A program made the translations under genes and the position numbers. Of a DNA stretch of 64,000 nt, positions 17,716 through 28,110 are shown in pieces; positions within the stretch are counted from its first letter, which is position 1; each line of letters starts with the position of its first letter. Below the pieces are notes generated by a model that saw only the letters and a program-made list of their open reading frames with translations, did no database searches and was not told where the DNA came from. Location of the stretch: positions 1 to 64,000 of the forward strand of contig NZ_QHKS01000023.1 in NCBI RefSeq assembly GCF_003353175.1, given 5' to 3'. Origin of the DNA: Paraburkholderia lacunae. Its GTDB lineage: Bacteria > Pseudomonadota > Gammaproteobacteria > Burkholderiales > Burkholderiaceae.

Positions 17716-19422
17716 TTAGAACAGGAAGTAGCGTTGCGCCATCGGCAGCACGGTTGCTGGTTCGCAAGTCAGCAACTGACCGTCCGCGATGACCTGATAC
17801 GTCTCCGGGTCGACGCTGATCGCCGGACGCCACGCGTTGTGAATCATGTCGGCCTTCGTGATGTTGCGGCAGTTCTTTACGGCAACGATACGCTTATTCA
17901 GGCCGTAGCGTTCGCCGACGCCCGCATCGGCGGCCATCTGCGAAACGAAGGTGAGCGACGTGCGTCCCAGCGCACCGCCACGTGTCGCGAACATCTCGCG
18001 ATAGTGCACCGGCTGCGGCGTGGGAATCGACGCATTCGGGTCGCCCATCTGCGCCATCGCGATCATGCCGCCCTTCAGAATCAGCGACGGCTTGATGCCG
18101 AAAAACGCCGGTTCCCAGAACACCAGATCGGCCCATTTGCCGGGTTCGATCGAGCCGACTTCATGCGCAATGCCGTGCGTGATCGCCGGATTGATCGTGT
18201 ACTTCGCGACGTAACGTTTCGCGCGGAAATTGTCGTGGCGCGCGTTGTCCTCGGGTAGCGCTCCGCGTTGAACCTTCATCTTGTGCGCGGTCTGCCACGT
18301 GCGGATGATCACTTCGCCCACGCGCCCCATGGCCTGCGAATCCGACGACAGCATCGACAGCGCACCGAGGTCGTGCAGGATGTCTTCGGCGGCGATGGTC
18401 TCGCGGCGGATGCGGGATTCGGCGAACGCGATGTCTTCCGCGATCGACGGGTCCAGGTGGTGGCACACCATCAGCATGTCGAGATGTTCTTCGAGCGTGT
18501 TGACGGTGTACGGGCGCGTCGGATTGGTGGACGACGGCAGCACGTTCGCTTCGCCGCACACCTTGATGATGTCCGGCGCGTGGCCGCCGCCTGCGCCTTC
18601 CGTGTGATACGTGTGGATCGTGCGGCCCTTGAACGCCGCGACTGTCGCTTCGACAAAACCGGCTTCGTTCAGCGTATCCGTGTGAATCGCGACCTGCGTG
18701 TCGGTGTCGTCGGCGACGCTGAGGCAGTTGTCGATGGCAGCGGGCGTCGTGCCCCAGTCTTCGTGCAGCTTCAGACCGATCGCACCTGCGGCGATCTGCT
18801 CCAGCGCGGGCTGCGGCTGGCTCACGTTGCCCTTGCCGAGAAAGCCGAGGTTCATCGGATAACCGTCGGCCGCTTGCAGCATGCGTTCGAGATGCCACGG
18901 ACCCGGCGTGCAGGTGGTGGCGTTCGTGCCTGTCGCGGGACCGGTGCCGCCGCCGAGCATGGTCGTGACGCCGCTCGCGAGTGCTTCTTCGATCTGCTGC
19001 GGGCTGATGAAGTGGATGTGCGTATCGATGCCGCCCGCCGTCACGATCAGGCCTTCGCCGGCGATCACTTCGGTGGACGCGCCGATCGCGATCGTCACGT
19101 TCGGCTGAATGTCCGGGTTGCCTGCTTTGCCGATCGCGGCAATGCGGCCGTTCTTGATGCCGATGTCGGCTTTGACGATGCCCCAATGATCGAGAATCAC
19201 CGCGTTCGTCACGACCGTATCGACCACGTCGGCATGCACGCGTTGCGACTGGCCCATGCCGTCGCGAATCACCTTGCCGCCGCCGAATTTCACTTCTTCG
19301 CCGTAGGTCGTGAAGTCGCGTTCGACTTCGATCAGCAGGTCCGTATCGGCGAGGCGCACGCGGTCGCCGGTGGTGGGGCCGAACATTTCCGCGTATGCGC
19401 GGCGGCCAATGCGTAATGTCAT
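17716..19422 (-). CDS. ureC: Urease alpha subunit
   Basis: 568 aa, catalytic subunit. The bis-nickel ligands are all present: H135 and H137 (GGIDTHIHF), the carbamylated K218 (GLKLHEDWG), H247, H273 and D361 (SSDSQAMGR). The mobile-flap C320 and catalytic H321 lie in MVCHHLDPSIAED. It hydrolyses urea to ammonia and carbamate in the cytosol. I chose ATG 19422 (MTLRIGRRAYAEMFGPT) because the family starts there; an in-frame extension of 15 residues is atypical. Confidence 0.98.
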   Translation of the reverse strand: MTLRIGRRAYAEMFGPTTGDRVRLADTDLLIEVERDFTTYGEEVKFGGGKVIRDGMGQSQRVHADVVDTVVTNAVILDHWGIVKADIGIKNGRIAAIGKAGNPDIQPNVTIAIGASTEVIAGEGLIVTAGGIDTHIHFISPQQIEEALASGVTTMLGGGTGPATGTNATTCTPGPWHLERMLQAADGYPMNLGFLGKGNVSQPQPALEQIAAGAIGLKLHEDWGTTPAAIDNCLSVADDTDTQVAIHTDTLNEAGFVEATVAAFKGRTIHTYHTEGAGGGHAPDIIKVCGEANVLPSSTNPTRPYTVNTLEEHLDMLMVCHHLDPSIAEDIAFAESRIRRETIAAEDILHDLGALSMLSSDSQAMGRVGEVIIRTWQTAHKMKVQRGALPEDNARHDNFRAKRYVAKYTINPAITHGIAHEVGSIEPGKWADLVFWEPAFFGIKPSLILKGGMIAMAQMGDPNASIPTPQPVHYREMFATRGGALGRTSLTFVSQMAADAGVGERYGLNKRIVAVKNCRNITKADMIHNAWRPAISVDPETYQVIADGQLLTCEPATVLPMAQRYFLF

Positions 19423-19477
19423 GGTGTGGGTCCGGAAATGAGCAGGGCGGTTCGGGCAAGCGCGCATGAGTCGCGCA

Positions 19478-19783
19478 TCACAGCTTGCCCATCACCTTGC
19501 CGTTGAAGCCGTAGACGACGCGCTCGCCCGCCAGTTCGACCAGTTCGACGGTGCGTTCCTGGCCGGGCTCGAAGCGCACGGCAGTGCCCGCCGCGATGTT
19601 CAGCCGGAAGCCGCGTGCTGTTTCGCGATCGAAGGAGAGCGCCGGGTTCACTTCGTAGAAGTGGTAGTGCGAGCCGATCTGCACCGGCCGGTCGCCGGTA
19701 TTCGACACGACCACCGTGACGGTGGCGCGGCCCGCGTTGAGTTCGTGTTCGCCGTCGTCGATGAGGAGTTCGCCGGGAATCAT
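19478..19783 (-). CDS. ureB: Urease beta subunit
   Basis: 101 aa structural subunit. Begins MIPGELLIDDGEHELNAGR and contains TGDRPVQIGSHYHFYEVNP, RLNIAAGTAVRFEPGQ and VELVELAGERVVYGFNGKV, all family hallmarks. Separate ureA, ureB and ureC genes match the bacterial three-subunit urease. It is 10 bases downstream of ureA. Confidence 0.97.
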   Translation of the reverse strand: MIPGELLIDDGEHELNAGRATVTVVVSNTGDRPVQIGSHYHFYEVNPALSFDRETARGFRLNIAAGTAVRFEPGQERTVELVELAGERVVYGFNGKVMGKL

Positions 19784-19793
19784 GGGGCCTGCC

Positions 19794-20096
19794 TTACGGG
19801 ATCGGGTGATGGACGGTGACGAGCTTGGTGCCGTCGGGGAAGGTGGCTTCGACCTGGATGTCGGGGATCATTTCCGGCACGCCTTCCATCACGTCGTCAC
19901 GCGTGAGCAGCGTGGTGCCGTAGTGCATGACTTCGGCGACGGTCTTGCCGTCGCGGGCCGCTTCCATCAGCGCGGCGGTGATGAAAGCGATCGCCTCCGG
20001 GTAATTCAGTTTGAGGCCGCGCGCACGGCGCCGTTCGGCGAGTAGCGCGGCGGTGAAGATCAGCAGCTTGTCCTTCTCGCGAGGTGTCAGCTTCAT
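19794..20096 (-). CDS. ureA: Urease gamma subunit
   Basis: 100 aa, begins MKLTPREKDKLLIFTAALLA and includes LNYPEAIAFITAALMEAARDG and VPEMIPDIQVEATFPDGTKL. Forms the heterotrimer with UreB and UreC. It lies 161 bases after the embedded binding-protein gene, a gap longer than elsewhere in the group. Confidence 0.97.
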   Translation of the reverse strand: MKLTPREKDKLLIFTAALLAERRRARGLKLNYPEAIAFITAALMEAARDGKTVAEVMHYGTTLLTRDDVMEGVPEMIPDIQVEATFPDGTKLVTVHHPIP

Positions 20097-20257
20097 CGAT
20101 TATGTGCTTAGGGTTGCGCCTGTCCCGAGCGGGGCAGGCGGCGATAGTGATGGGCGCTGCGCGTCGTGGCCGCGATCGCGTGCCGTGCACGGATGGGCCA
20201 GGACGAGCGCAATGCCGGATGAGCCTGTCACGGTATCAAGTCCGGCTAACGACGCGC

Positions 20258-21061
20258 TTACAGATCGGTCGGCAGCGGCGTGCCGAACCATTTTTTCGAC
20301 ATCGTGTTGAGCGTGCCGTCCTGTTTCGCTTGCGCGATGGTGGCGTTGACCTTCTGTTGCAGGCGTTCCTCGTTCTTGTTCATACCGACGAAGCACGGCG
20401 AATTCTTGATGACGAACTTCGGCTCCGGACGACGCGGCGGATTCTTCGCGAGGATCGCGGCGGCCACGATGTTACCGGCGGCGATCAGCTGCACCTGACC
20501 CGAGAGGAACGCGGCGATGGTGGCGTTGTTGTCTTCGAAGCGTTTGATGGTCGCGTTCGGCGCCATCTGCGTGAGACCGATTTCCTCAAGCGCGCCGCGA
20601 GTGGCGCCGACCGTCTTGCCGGTGAGATCGGCGGGGCTGGCGACCTTGATGTCGGCCGGACCGAACACGCCTTGATAGTACGGTGCATAGGCGTTCGAGA
20701 AATCGATGACCTTCTCGCGATCCGGCGTTTTGCCGAGCGACGAGATGACCAGATCGACCTTGCCGGTTTGCAGATACGGAATGCGGTTCGCGCTGTTGAC
20801 CGGCACGAGTTCGAGCTTTACGTTCATCGACTTCGCGAGAAGGGCTGCGGTGTCGATGTCGTAGCCTTGCGGCTTCATATCGGCGCCGACCGAGCCGAAC
20901 GGCGGATAGTCTTCCGGTACCGCGACTTTGAGCACACCGGCTTTAGCGATGTTATCGAGCGTATCCGCTTGAGCGGCGGGCGCATTGAACGCGAGGAAGG
21001 GCGAGAGCAACAGGGCGGCGAGCAGGGCGCGGCGCGCGGGACGAAGGGTCGATCGGGTCAT
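20258..21061 (-). CDS. Family 3 periplasmic binding protein embedded in the urease group
   Basis: 267 aa. A signal peptide (basic start, hydrophobic ALLAALLLSPFLAF, predicted cleavage near AQA) precedes a polar amino-acid-type solute-binding domain: GVLKVAVPEDYPPFGSV, then KPQGYDIDTAALLAKSM, the Arg-containing SLGKTPDREKVIDFSNAY ligand segment and TGKTVGATRGALEE. It lies between ureD and ureA with no permease or ATPase beside it. Its own sigma-54-like promoter lies about 70-90 bases upstream. It may feed a permease encoded elsewhere; the ligand is unknown. Confidence 0.85.
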   Translation of the reverse strand: MTRSTLRPARRALLAALLLSPFLAFNAPAAQADTLDNIAKAGVLKVAVPEDYPPFGSVGADMKPQGYDIDTAALLAKSMNVKLELVPVNSANRIPYLQTGKVDLVISSLGKTPDREKVIDFSNAYAPYYQGVFGPADIKVASPADLTGKTVGATRGALEEIGLTQMAPNATIKRFEDNNATIAAFLSGQVQLIAAGNIVAAAILAKNPPRRPEPKFVIKNSPCFVGMNKNEERLQQKVNATIAQAKQDGTLNTMSKKWFGTPLPTDL

Positions 21062-21132
21062 AGGATTGAGCGGGTGGTGGCGACAAGCGGTCGGCTGCCG
21101 TCAGGACGCGGCAGCATCGTGGGAGCTTGTCG

Positions 21133-21148
21133 AGCAAGGTATATGCCA
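21133..21148 (-). promoter_or_regulatory. Sigma-54 (RpoN) promoter before the binding protein and ureABC
   Basis: On the minus strand TGGCATATACCTTGCT matches the -24/-12 consensus TGGCAY-R-N4-TTGCW at every fixed position, with GG and GC ten bases apart. The predicted start is near 21122, giving a leader of about 60 bases before the ATG at 21061. Half-sites resembling NtrC sites (TGCACC at 21189-21194 and TGGTGC at 21222-21227) lie upstream at enhancer-like distance, but as a pair they are poorly spaced. Confidence 0.7.
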
Positions 21149-21275
21149 TGCCGGTGCGGCGGGGCGGAGCGTGGCGTTGACGGGGTGATGCACCGAAAAC
21201 GAGCATTGTTGCGCGTCAGGATGGTGCGCGCATGGGCTTACGACGGTGAAAGACTGTGAGTGGTGTCGGGAAGTA

Positions 21276-22157
21276 CTAGGTCGACCAGATCCGCAGCGGC
21301 ACCGCCTCGACCCCATGCACGACAGGCCGCAATTGAAGCCAGCATTGAGTCAGAGTCCGCTGCAGCGTTTCCATGGAGCGAGCAACGGCGCGCACGATCA
21401 AGACCCCGGATGTGACACAGGAAGCCCCGGCGCGCAGCGCATCGTCAAACGGGAGTTGGGCAGTCAGCGCTTCAGCAAGCGCATCGTCACAAGCGGGCCC
21501 GACGGCCCACAACGTCCCGTACGCCGGAAACCCATCGAGCCCTTGCGCGGCATCCCGCAGCGGATCATCCGCTGCAAGACTCGCGCGTTCGAACCAGAGC
21601 AGCTGACCATCCGCGCCGACGATCCGCGATACAGCGCGCAGCCGCCCAGCCGACCACCGTTCACCGGCAGCTTGCCGTCCAAGCTGCGTCGCATCCCACC
21701 CGATCGCGGTAGCGCCATCGGCAAGGGTCAGCGTGAATTCAAGCTGAGCGTTCGCGCTATCGAACACGATATTGTTCTGCGGCAGCCAATCGAGCCGTGC
21801 GTGGGCGCCGACTCGCACGTCGATAGTCTGCTGCGCCGCGCGTCCATTGGACTTGTACCACTTGGTCGCGCCGGGCGTCGTCAGGACGGCATGCGTACCG
21901 GCGCCAAGCTCGACATCGATATCGAGCCGATCGCCGCCCGCGATCCCGCCTGGCGGATGCACGATCACCGCATGACAGATCGCATTGCCTTCCGGGTAGA
22001 GCGGCCGTTGCACGCGCAACGGCCCGTCGTGCCGGCGGTGAGCGAGCGTGGTCCGCTCGCCGTGTTTGACGAAGCCGAGTTCGAGACGTGCGCGCCATTG
22101 CGAGTGCGCCGTGTTTTGCGCGGCGGCGAGCGTGACGTGATTTTCGTGAAGCGACAT
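21276..22157 (-). CDS. ureD: Urease accessory protein UreD (UreH)
   Basis: 293 aa. Recognised from QRPLYPEGNAICHAVIVHPPGG, GTHAVLTTPGATKWYKSNG, ARLDWLPQNNIVFD and the C-terminal ARSMETLQRTLTQCWLQLRP. UreD binds apo-urease and, with UreF and UreG, passes Ni to the active site. It is 105 bases downstream of urtE, and the binding-protein gene separates it from ureA. Confidence 0.95.
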   Translation of the reverse strand: MSLHENHVTLAAAQNTAHSQWRARLELGFVKHGERTTLAHRRHDGPLRVQRPLYPEGNAICHAVIVHPPGGIAGGDRLDIDVELGAGTHAVLTTPGATKWYKSNGRAAQQTIDVRVGAHARLDWLPQNNIVFDSANAQLEFTLTLADGATAIGWDATQLGRQAAGERWSAGRLRAVSRIVGADGQLLWFERASLAADDPLRDAAQGLDGFPAYGTLWAVGPACDDALAEALTAQLPFDDALRAGASCVTSGVLIVRAVARSMETLQRTLTQCWLQLRPVVHGVEAVPLRIWST

Positions 22158-22262
22158 GCGAATGGACGTATTGGGAGCGGGCGAGCCGTCGCGCGTCGAG
22201 CGGCGCTCGACGCGTTGCCGTAGTGATGCGGCGAGAATATCACGCTGCGGCGGGTGTTTTTA

Positions 22263-22955
22263 TCAGACGGCGATGAGGGCGCGTACGCCGTCCGAGTCCA
22301 TATTGGCGCCTTCGCCGCCCGCGATGATTTCTCCGCGGCTCATGACCCAATAGCGATCGGCGATTTCCTTGGCGAAATCGTAATACTGTTCGACGAGCAG
22401 GACGGTCATGCCCATTTCTTCGACTAGCTGACGCAGTGTGCGGCCGATGTCCTGGATGATCGACGGCTGGATACCTTCGGTGGGTTCATCGAGGATCAGC
22501 AATTGAGGCTCGCTCATGAGGGCACGGCCTATTGCGAGCTGCTGCTGTTGACCGCCCGAGAGGTCGCCGCCGCGGCGGGTGCGCATATCTTTTAGTACTG
22601 GGAAGAGGTCGTAGATGCGGTCGGGGATTTTTTTGGGGGCTTTTTTGCTCGCTGCGCCTACCAACAGGTTTTCTTCGACTGTCAGCCGGGGGAAGATGTC
22701 ACGGCCTTGCGGGACGTAGGCCAAGCCTTGTTCTACTCTCGAGTAAGTTGGGAGTTTTGTGATCGGCGTTCCACGCCAGGCGATTGAACCGCTCCTGGTT
22801 TGAACGACGCCCATCAGGCATCTGAGCAGCGTGGTTTTGCCTACGCCGTTGCGGCCCAATAGGACGGTTAGCTTGCCGTCCGGCACGGTCAGTTTCACAT
22901 CTCGCAGGATGTGACTGCCGCCGTAATATTGGTTCAGGTTTTCTACTTCTAACAT
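22263..22955 (-). CDS. urtE: Urea ABC transporter ATP-binding subunit UrtE
   Basis: 230 aa, LivF-type ATPase. Walker A LGRNGVGKTTLLR, Q-loop YVPQGRDIFPRLTVEENLLV, signature LSGGQQQQLAIGRAL and Walker B LLILDEPTEGIQPSII (the EGIQPSII wording is typical of UrtE). ATG at 22955 (MLEVENLNQYYGGS) is chosen. A 34-residue in-frame extension crosses an intergenic inverted repeat and is not real coding sequence. Unlike the tight urtB-urtC-urtD junctions, it is separated from urtD by about 100 bases. Confidence 0.95.
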   Translation of the reverse strand: MLEVENLNQYYGGSHILRDVKLTVPDGKLTVLLGRNGVGKTTLLRCLMGVVQTRSGSIAWRGTPITKLPTYSRVEQGLAYVPQGRDIFPRLTVEENLLVGAASKKAPKKIPDRIYDLFPVLKDMRTRRGGDLSGGQQQQLAIGRALMSEPQLLILDEPTEGIQPSIIQDIGRTLRQLVEEMGMTVLLVEQYYDFAKEIADRYWVMSRGEIIAGGEGANMDSDGVRALIAV

Positions 22956-22988
22956 TTGGATCGTTCCTCGGATTCTGGGCGGCTTTTG

Positions 22989-23047
22989 TTTTTTGCCTTT
23001 GGCAACGCCGTAGACACACAACCCGTGCCGCCGCCAAAGGCAAAAAA
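22989..23047. repeat. Perfect 15-bp inverted repeat between urtD and urtE
   Basis: Arms TTTTTTGCCTTTGGC (22989-23003) and GCCAAAGGCAAAAAA (23033-23047) enclose 29 bases. The T tract is at the outer 5' side on both strands, the opposite of an intrinsic terminator, so it is more likely a dispersed intergenic element or an RNA-processing stem inside the operon. I recall similar intergenic sequences in Paraburkholderia but cannot confirm this here. Confidence 0.6.
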
Positions 23048-23053
23048 ACCAGG

Positions 23054-23917
23054 TCACCTCCCTAGGTACGACTCGATGACCGTCTCGTCCTTCTTGACTT
23101 CCTCAAGCGTGCCATGAGCAAGAACCCGCCCTTCGGCCATTACAGTAACCTTCCCGGTATCACCAGACAGGGCTGCAACAAACTCCATATCGTGCTCCAC
23201 AACCATCATCGAACACGTCCCCCGCAGATGATTGAGCAACTCAGCCAACTGCATGGTCTCGTCATCAGTCATCCCAGCCGCAGGCTCATCGAGCAAAAGC
23301 AGCGCCGGCTGCTGCATCAGCAACATCCCAATCTCGAGCCGCTGTTTCTGCCCATGCGATAACTCACCGGCAAGCCGTCGAGCCTCGCTCTCCAGCCCAA
23401 TCAAAACCAACGTCTCTTCAATCCGGGCCTGCGCCTCGCGATCCAACCGGGCGCGTAAAGAAGCCCACCATCCCTTGTCGGCCTTCATCGCCAACTCGAG
23501 GTTCTCCCACACAGGATGCTGCTCAAAAACAGTCGGCTTCTGAAACTTCCGCCCAATGCCGGCACGCGCAATAGACGGCTCGTTCATCCGCGTCAGATCG
23601 AGCGACTGCCCCAGAAAAACCTTGCCGGAATCCGGCTCGGTCTTCCCGGTGATGACATCCATCATCGTCGTCTTGCCCGCGCCATTCGGACCGATGATGC
23701 ATCGCAACTCCCCCGCATCGATCGACAAGGTCAGCGCGTTCAGCGCGCGAAAACCATCGAAACTGACGGTCACGTCTTCGAGGTACAGAATCGTCCCGTG
23801 CGAAATGTCGATCTCGCCAGGCACCACCGCGCGCCCCATGCTGGCGACGCCGCTCAACGAGCGTTCAGCGGGCTCTTCAGGCAATGCAAGATCAGGAACC
23901 ATCGGGTTTTCGTTCAT
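23054..23917 (-). CDS. urtD: Urea ABC transporter ATP-binding subunit UrtD
   Basis: 287 aa, LivG-type ATPase. A ~45-residue N-terminal extension precedes LYLEDVTVSFDGFRALNAL. Walker A is GPNGAGKTTMMD, followed by the long ARAGIGRKFQKPTVFEQHPV segment, signature LSHGQKQRLEIGMLL and Walker B LLLLDEPAAGMTDDET. The gene overlaps urtC by four bases (ATGA) and is therefore translationally coupled. Confidence 0.95.
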   Translation of the reverse strand: MNENPMVPDLALPEEPAERSLSGVASMGRAVVPGEIDISHGTILYLEDVTVSFDGFRALNALTLSIDAGELRCIIGPNGAGKTTMMDVITGKTEPDSGKVFLGQSLDLTRMNEPSIARAGIGRKFQKPTVFEQHPVWENLELAMKADKGWWASLRARLDREAQARIEETLVLIGLESEARRLAGELSHGQKQRLEIGMLLMQQPALLLLDEPAAGMTDDETMQLAELLNHLRGTCSMMVVEHDMEFVAALSGDTGKVTVMAEGRVLAHGTLEEVKKDETVIESYLGR

Positions 23918-25098
23918 GAACGGTTCCTCTTGCGCGTGACGAGTTCGATCAGTCCCATCATGCCGTTCGGCAGCAACAAGGGCACCAGCACGAAAATCAA
24001 GCCAAGAAAGAACAGCCAGTATTCAGGAAAGTTCGCCGTGAAAAAGCTCTTCGCGCCATTCACAGCGAACGCGCCGATGATCGGTCCGATCAACGTGCCG
24101 CGCCCGCCCACGGCGACCCAGATCGCCATTTCAATCGAGTTGCCGGGCGACATCTCGCCCGGATTGATGATGCCGACCTGCGGCACATACAGCGCGCCCG
24201 CAATCCCGCACAACACGGCGGATACGGTCCACACGAACAGCTTGTACGCCAACGGGCTGTAGCCGAGGAACATCAGGCGCGTCTCGCCGTCGCGCACCGC
24301 AGTGACCACGCGGCCGAGCTTCGACGCGACGATCGCCCGCGCGCCGATAAACGCGAGAATCAACACGGCGAAGGTGATCAGGAGCAGGGCGGCGCGCGTG
24401 CCCGGATGCGTGATCGGAAAGCCGCCGATGCGCTTGAAGTCGGTGAAGCCGTTGTTGCCGCCGAAGCCGGTTTCGTTGCGATAGAACAGCAGCATCGCGG
24501 CGAAAGTCATCGCCTGCGTGATGATCGACAGGTACACGCCCTTCACCCGCGAACGGAACGTGAAGAAGCCGAACACCCACGCGATCACCGCCGGCACCAG
24601 CACCACCAGCAGCAGCGCATAGCCGAGATGCTGGGTGCCTTGCCAGTACCAGGGCAGTTCATGCCAGTCGAGAAACACCATGAAGTCGGGCAGGTCGCTG
24701 CCGTATTTGCCTTCGTGGCCGATCGCGCGCATCAGGTACATGCCGATCGCGTAGCCACCCAATGCAAAGAACAGTGCATGCCCAAGACTCAGAATGCCGC
24801 AGTAACCCCACACGAGATCGAGTGCGAGCGCGGCGATCGCGTAGCACATGAACTTGCCGGTCAGCGTCATCGCGTAGGCCGACAGATGGAACGCGCTCGT
24901 CTCCGGCACCGCCAGCGCGGCGAACGGCACGCCGAGGCCGAACACGACGATCAGCGCGATCAGCGCGAGCCACGCACGCCGCGACAGTAGCGCGGGACGC
25001 GGCGGCAAGCCGAGCGCGAAGCCGGACTGCGCTTCGCGTCCGGCGCCCGTGCCCGTACTGGACGGCGAAACGTGAGCCGGGGTAGTCGCAGACGTCAT
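23914..25098 (-). CDS. urtC: Urea ABC transporter permease UrtC
   Basis: 394 aa, LivM-type inner-membrane permease with about 10 hydrophobic segments. A polar N-terminus precedes the first membrane helix (WLALIALIVVFGLGVPFAAL). Family sequences include YCGILSLGHALFFALGGYAIGMYLM and the C-terminal AVGGRGTLIGPIIGAFAVNGAKS. It starts one base after the urtB stop, with its ribosome-binding site (GGAGG) inside the end of urtB. Confidence 0.95.
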   Translation of the reverse strand: MTSATTPAHVSPSSTGTGAGREAQSGFALGLPPRPALLSRRAWLALIALIVVFGLGVPFAALAVPETSAFHLSAYAMTLTGKFMCYAIAALALDLVWGYCGILSLGHALFFALGGYAIGMYLMRAIGHEGKYGSDLPDFMVFLDWHELPWYWQGTQHLGYALLLVVLVPAVIAWVFGFFTFRSRVKGVYLSIITQAMTFAAMLLFYRNETGFGGNNGFTDFKRIGGFPITHPGTRAALLLITFAVLILAFIGARAIVASKLGRVVTAVRDGETRLMFLGYSPLAYKLFVWTVSAVLCGIAGALYVPQVGIINPGEMSPGNSIEMAIWVAVGGRGTLIGPIIGAFAVNGAKSFFTANFPEYWLFFLGLIFVLVPLLLPNGMMGLIELVTRKRNRS

Positions 25099-25099
25099 C

Positions 25100-26725
<1,626 letters not shown>

Positions 26726-26811
26726 GGTGGCCTTTGAAGAAGAACCGGCGGGGCGGCGCGGCATCGCGGATCAGTACCGATGCCGCGCCGTCGTATCGCT
26801 GCGTCGTCCCG

Positions 26812-28110
26812 TCAGGCAACCCGCGAGCGCTTGAGGAACGCCGGAATCGAACTGACGACGTCCGGCTTGCCCGCATTGCCGGCGATGAACGGGCTCCACG
26901 GCTGCGCGCGAATCGCGGTCTTGGTGCGCCATACCACGTTGAACTGGCCGTCGGCACGCACTTCGCCGATCATCACAGGCTTGTGCAGATGGTGATTGCC
27001 GTCCATCTCGAGCGTGAAGCCCGACGGCGCGACAAACTGCTGGCCGACCATCGCGACGCGCACCTTGTCCACCTCGGTGCTCTTCGCCTTCTCGACGGCC
27101 TGCTTCCACATATGGATGCCGACGAAGGTCGCTTCCATCGGATCGTTGGTCACGCGCTTGGCGCCGCCCGGCAGGTTGTTCTCTTTCACCCATGCGGCCC
27201 ATTGCTTCTTGAACTTCTCGTTGGCCGGATTGCGCAGCGACATGAAGTAGTTCCACGCCGCGAGATTGCCGACCAGCGGCTTCGTATCGATGCCGCGCAG
27301 TTCTTCTTCGCCGACCGAGAACGCGACCACCGGCACGTCCGACGCCTTCAGCCCCTGGTTGCCCAGTTCCTTGTAGAACGGCACATTCGAGTCGCCGTTG
27401 ACGGTCGAGATCACCGCGGTCTTGCCGCCCTGCGAGAAGGTCTTGATGTTCGCGACGATGGTCTGATAGTCGCTGTGGCCGAACGGCGTGTAGACCTCCT
27501 GAATGTCCGCTTCCTGGACGCCCTTCGACTTCAGGAACGCGCGCAGGATCTTGTTGGTCGTGCGCGGATAGACATAGTCGGTGCCGAGCAGGAAGAAGCG
27601 CTTGGCACCGCCGCCTTCCTTGCTCATCAGGTATTCGGTCGCTGGAATCGCTTGCTGGTTCGGCGCGGCGCCCGTGTAAAACACGTTGCGCGACATTTCC
27701 TCGCCTTCGTACTGCACCGGATAGAACAGGAGGCCGTTGAGTTCTTCGAATACCGGCAGCACCGATTTGCGCGACACCGAGGTCCAGCAGCCGAACACCA
27801 CGGCGCACTTCTCCTGGGTGATCAGCTGGCGCGCCTTCTCCGCGAACAGCGGCCAGTTCGACGCCGGGTCGACCACCACCGGCTCCAGCTGACGCCCCAT
27901 GACGCCGCCGTTCTTGTTGATGTCCGCGATGGTCATCAGCGCGGTGTCCTTGAGCGAGGTCTCCGAGATCGCCATCGTGCCCGACAAGGAGTGCAGAACG
28001 CCTACTTTGATCGGACCGCTGCCGGATTGCGCCTTGGCAAACGGAACCTGACCTGCGAGCGCCAGTGCGCCCGACATGGAGCCAAACTTCAACAGACTAC
28101 GACGTTTCAT
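26812..28110 (-). CDS. urtA: Urea ABC transporter substrate-binding protein UrtA
   Basis: 432 aa. The N-terminus MKRRSLLKFGSMSGALALAG is a twin-arginine-type signal, so export through Tat is plausible. The mature part begins IKVGVLHSLSGTMAISETSL and contains DPASNWPLFAEKARQLI, FGCWTSVSRKSVLPVFEE and NGLLFYPVQYEGEE, diagnostic of UrtA/FmdD proteins. AAGGGG lies eight bases before the ATG. It is the first gene of the transporter and has a sigma-54 promoter upstream. Confidence 0.96.
   Translation of the reverse strand: MKRRSLLKFGSMSGALALAGQVPFAKAQSGSGPIKVGVLHSLSGTMAISETSLKDTALMTIADINKNGGVMGRQLEPVVVDPASNWPLFAEKARQLITQEKCAVVFGCWTSVSRKSVLPVFEELNGLLFYPVQYEGEEMSRNVFYTGAAPNQQAIPATEYLMSKEGGGAKRFFLLGTDYVYPRTTNKILRAFLKSKGVQEADIQEVYTPFGHSDYQTIVANIKTFSQGGKTAVISTVNGDSNVPFYKELGNQGLKASDVPVVAFSVGEEELRGIDTKPLVGNLAAWNYFMSLRNPANEKFKKQWAAWVKENNLPGGAKRVTNDPMEATFVGIHMWKQAVEKAKSTEVDKVRVAMVGQQFVAPSGFTLEMDGNHHLHKPVMIGEVRADGQFNVVWRTKTAIRAQPWSPFIAGNAGKPDVVSSIPAFLKRSRVA

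Noticed and set aside
22989..23047. Intrinsic terminator between urtD and urtE
   Set aside because: The inverted repeat has its T tract on the 5' outer side and A tract on the 3' side on both strands, so it cannot act as a standard Rho-independent terminator.
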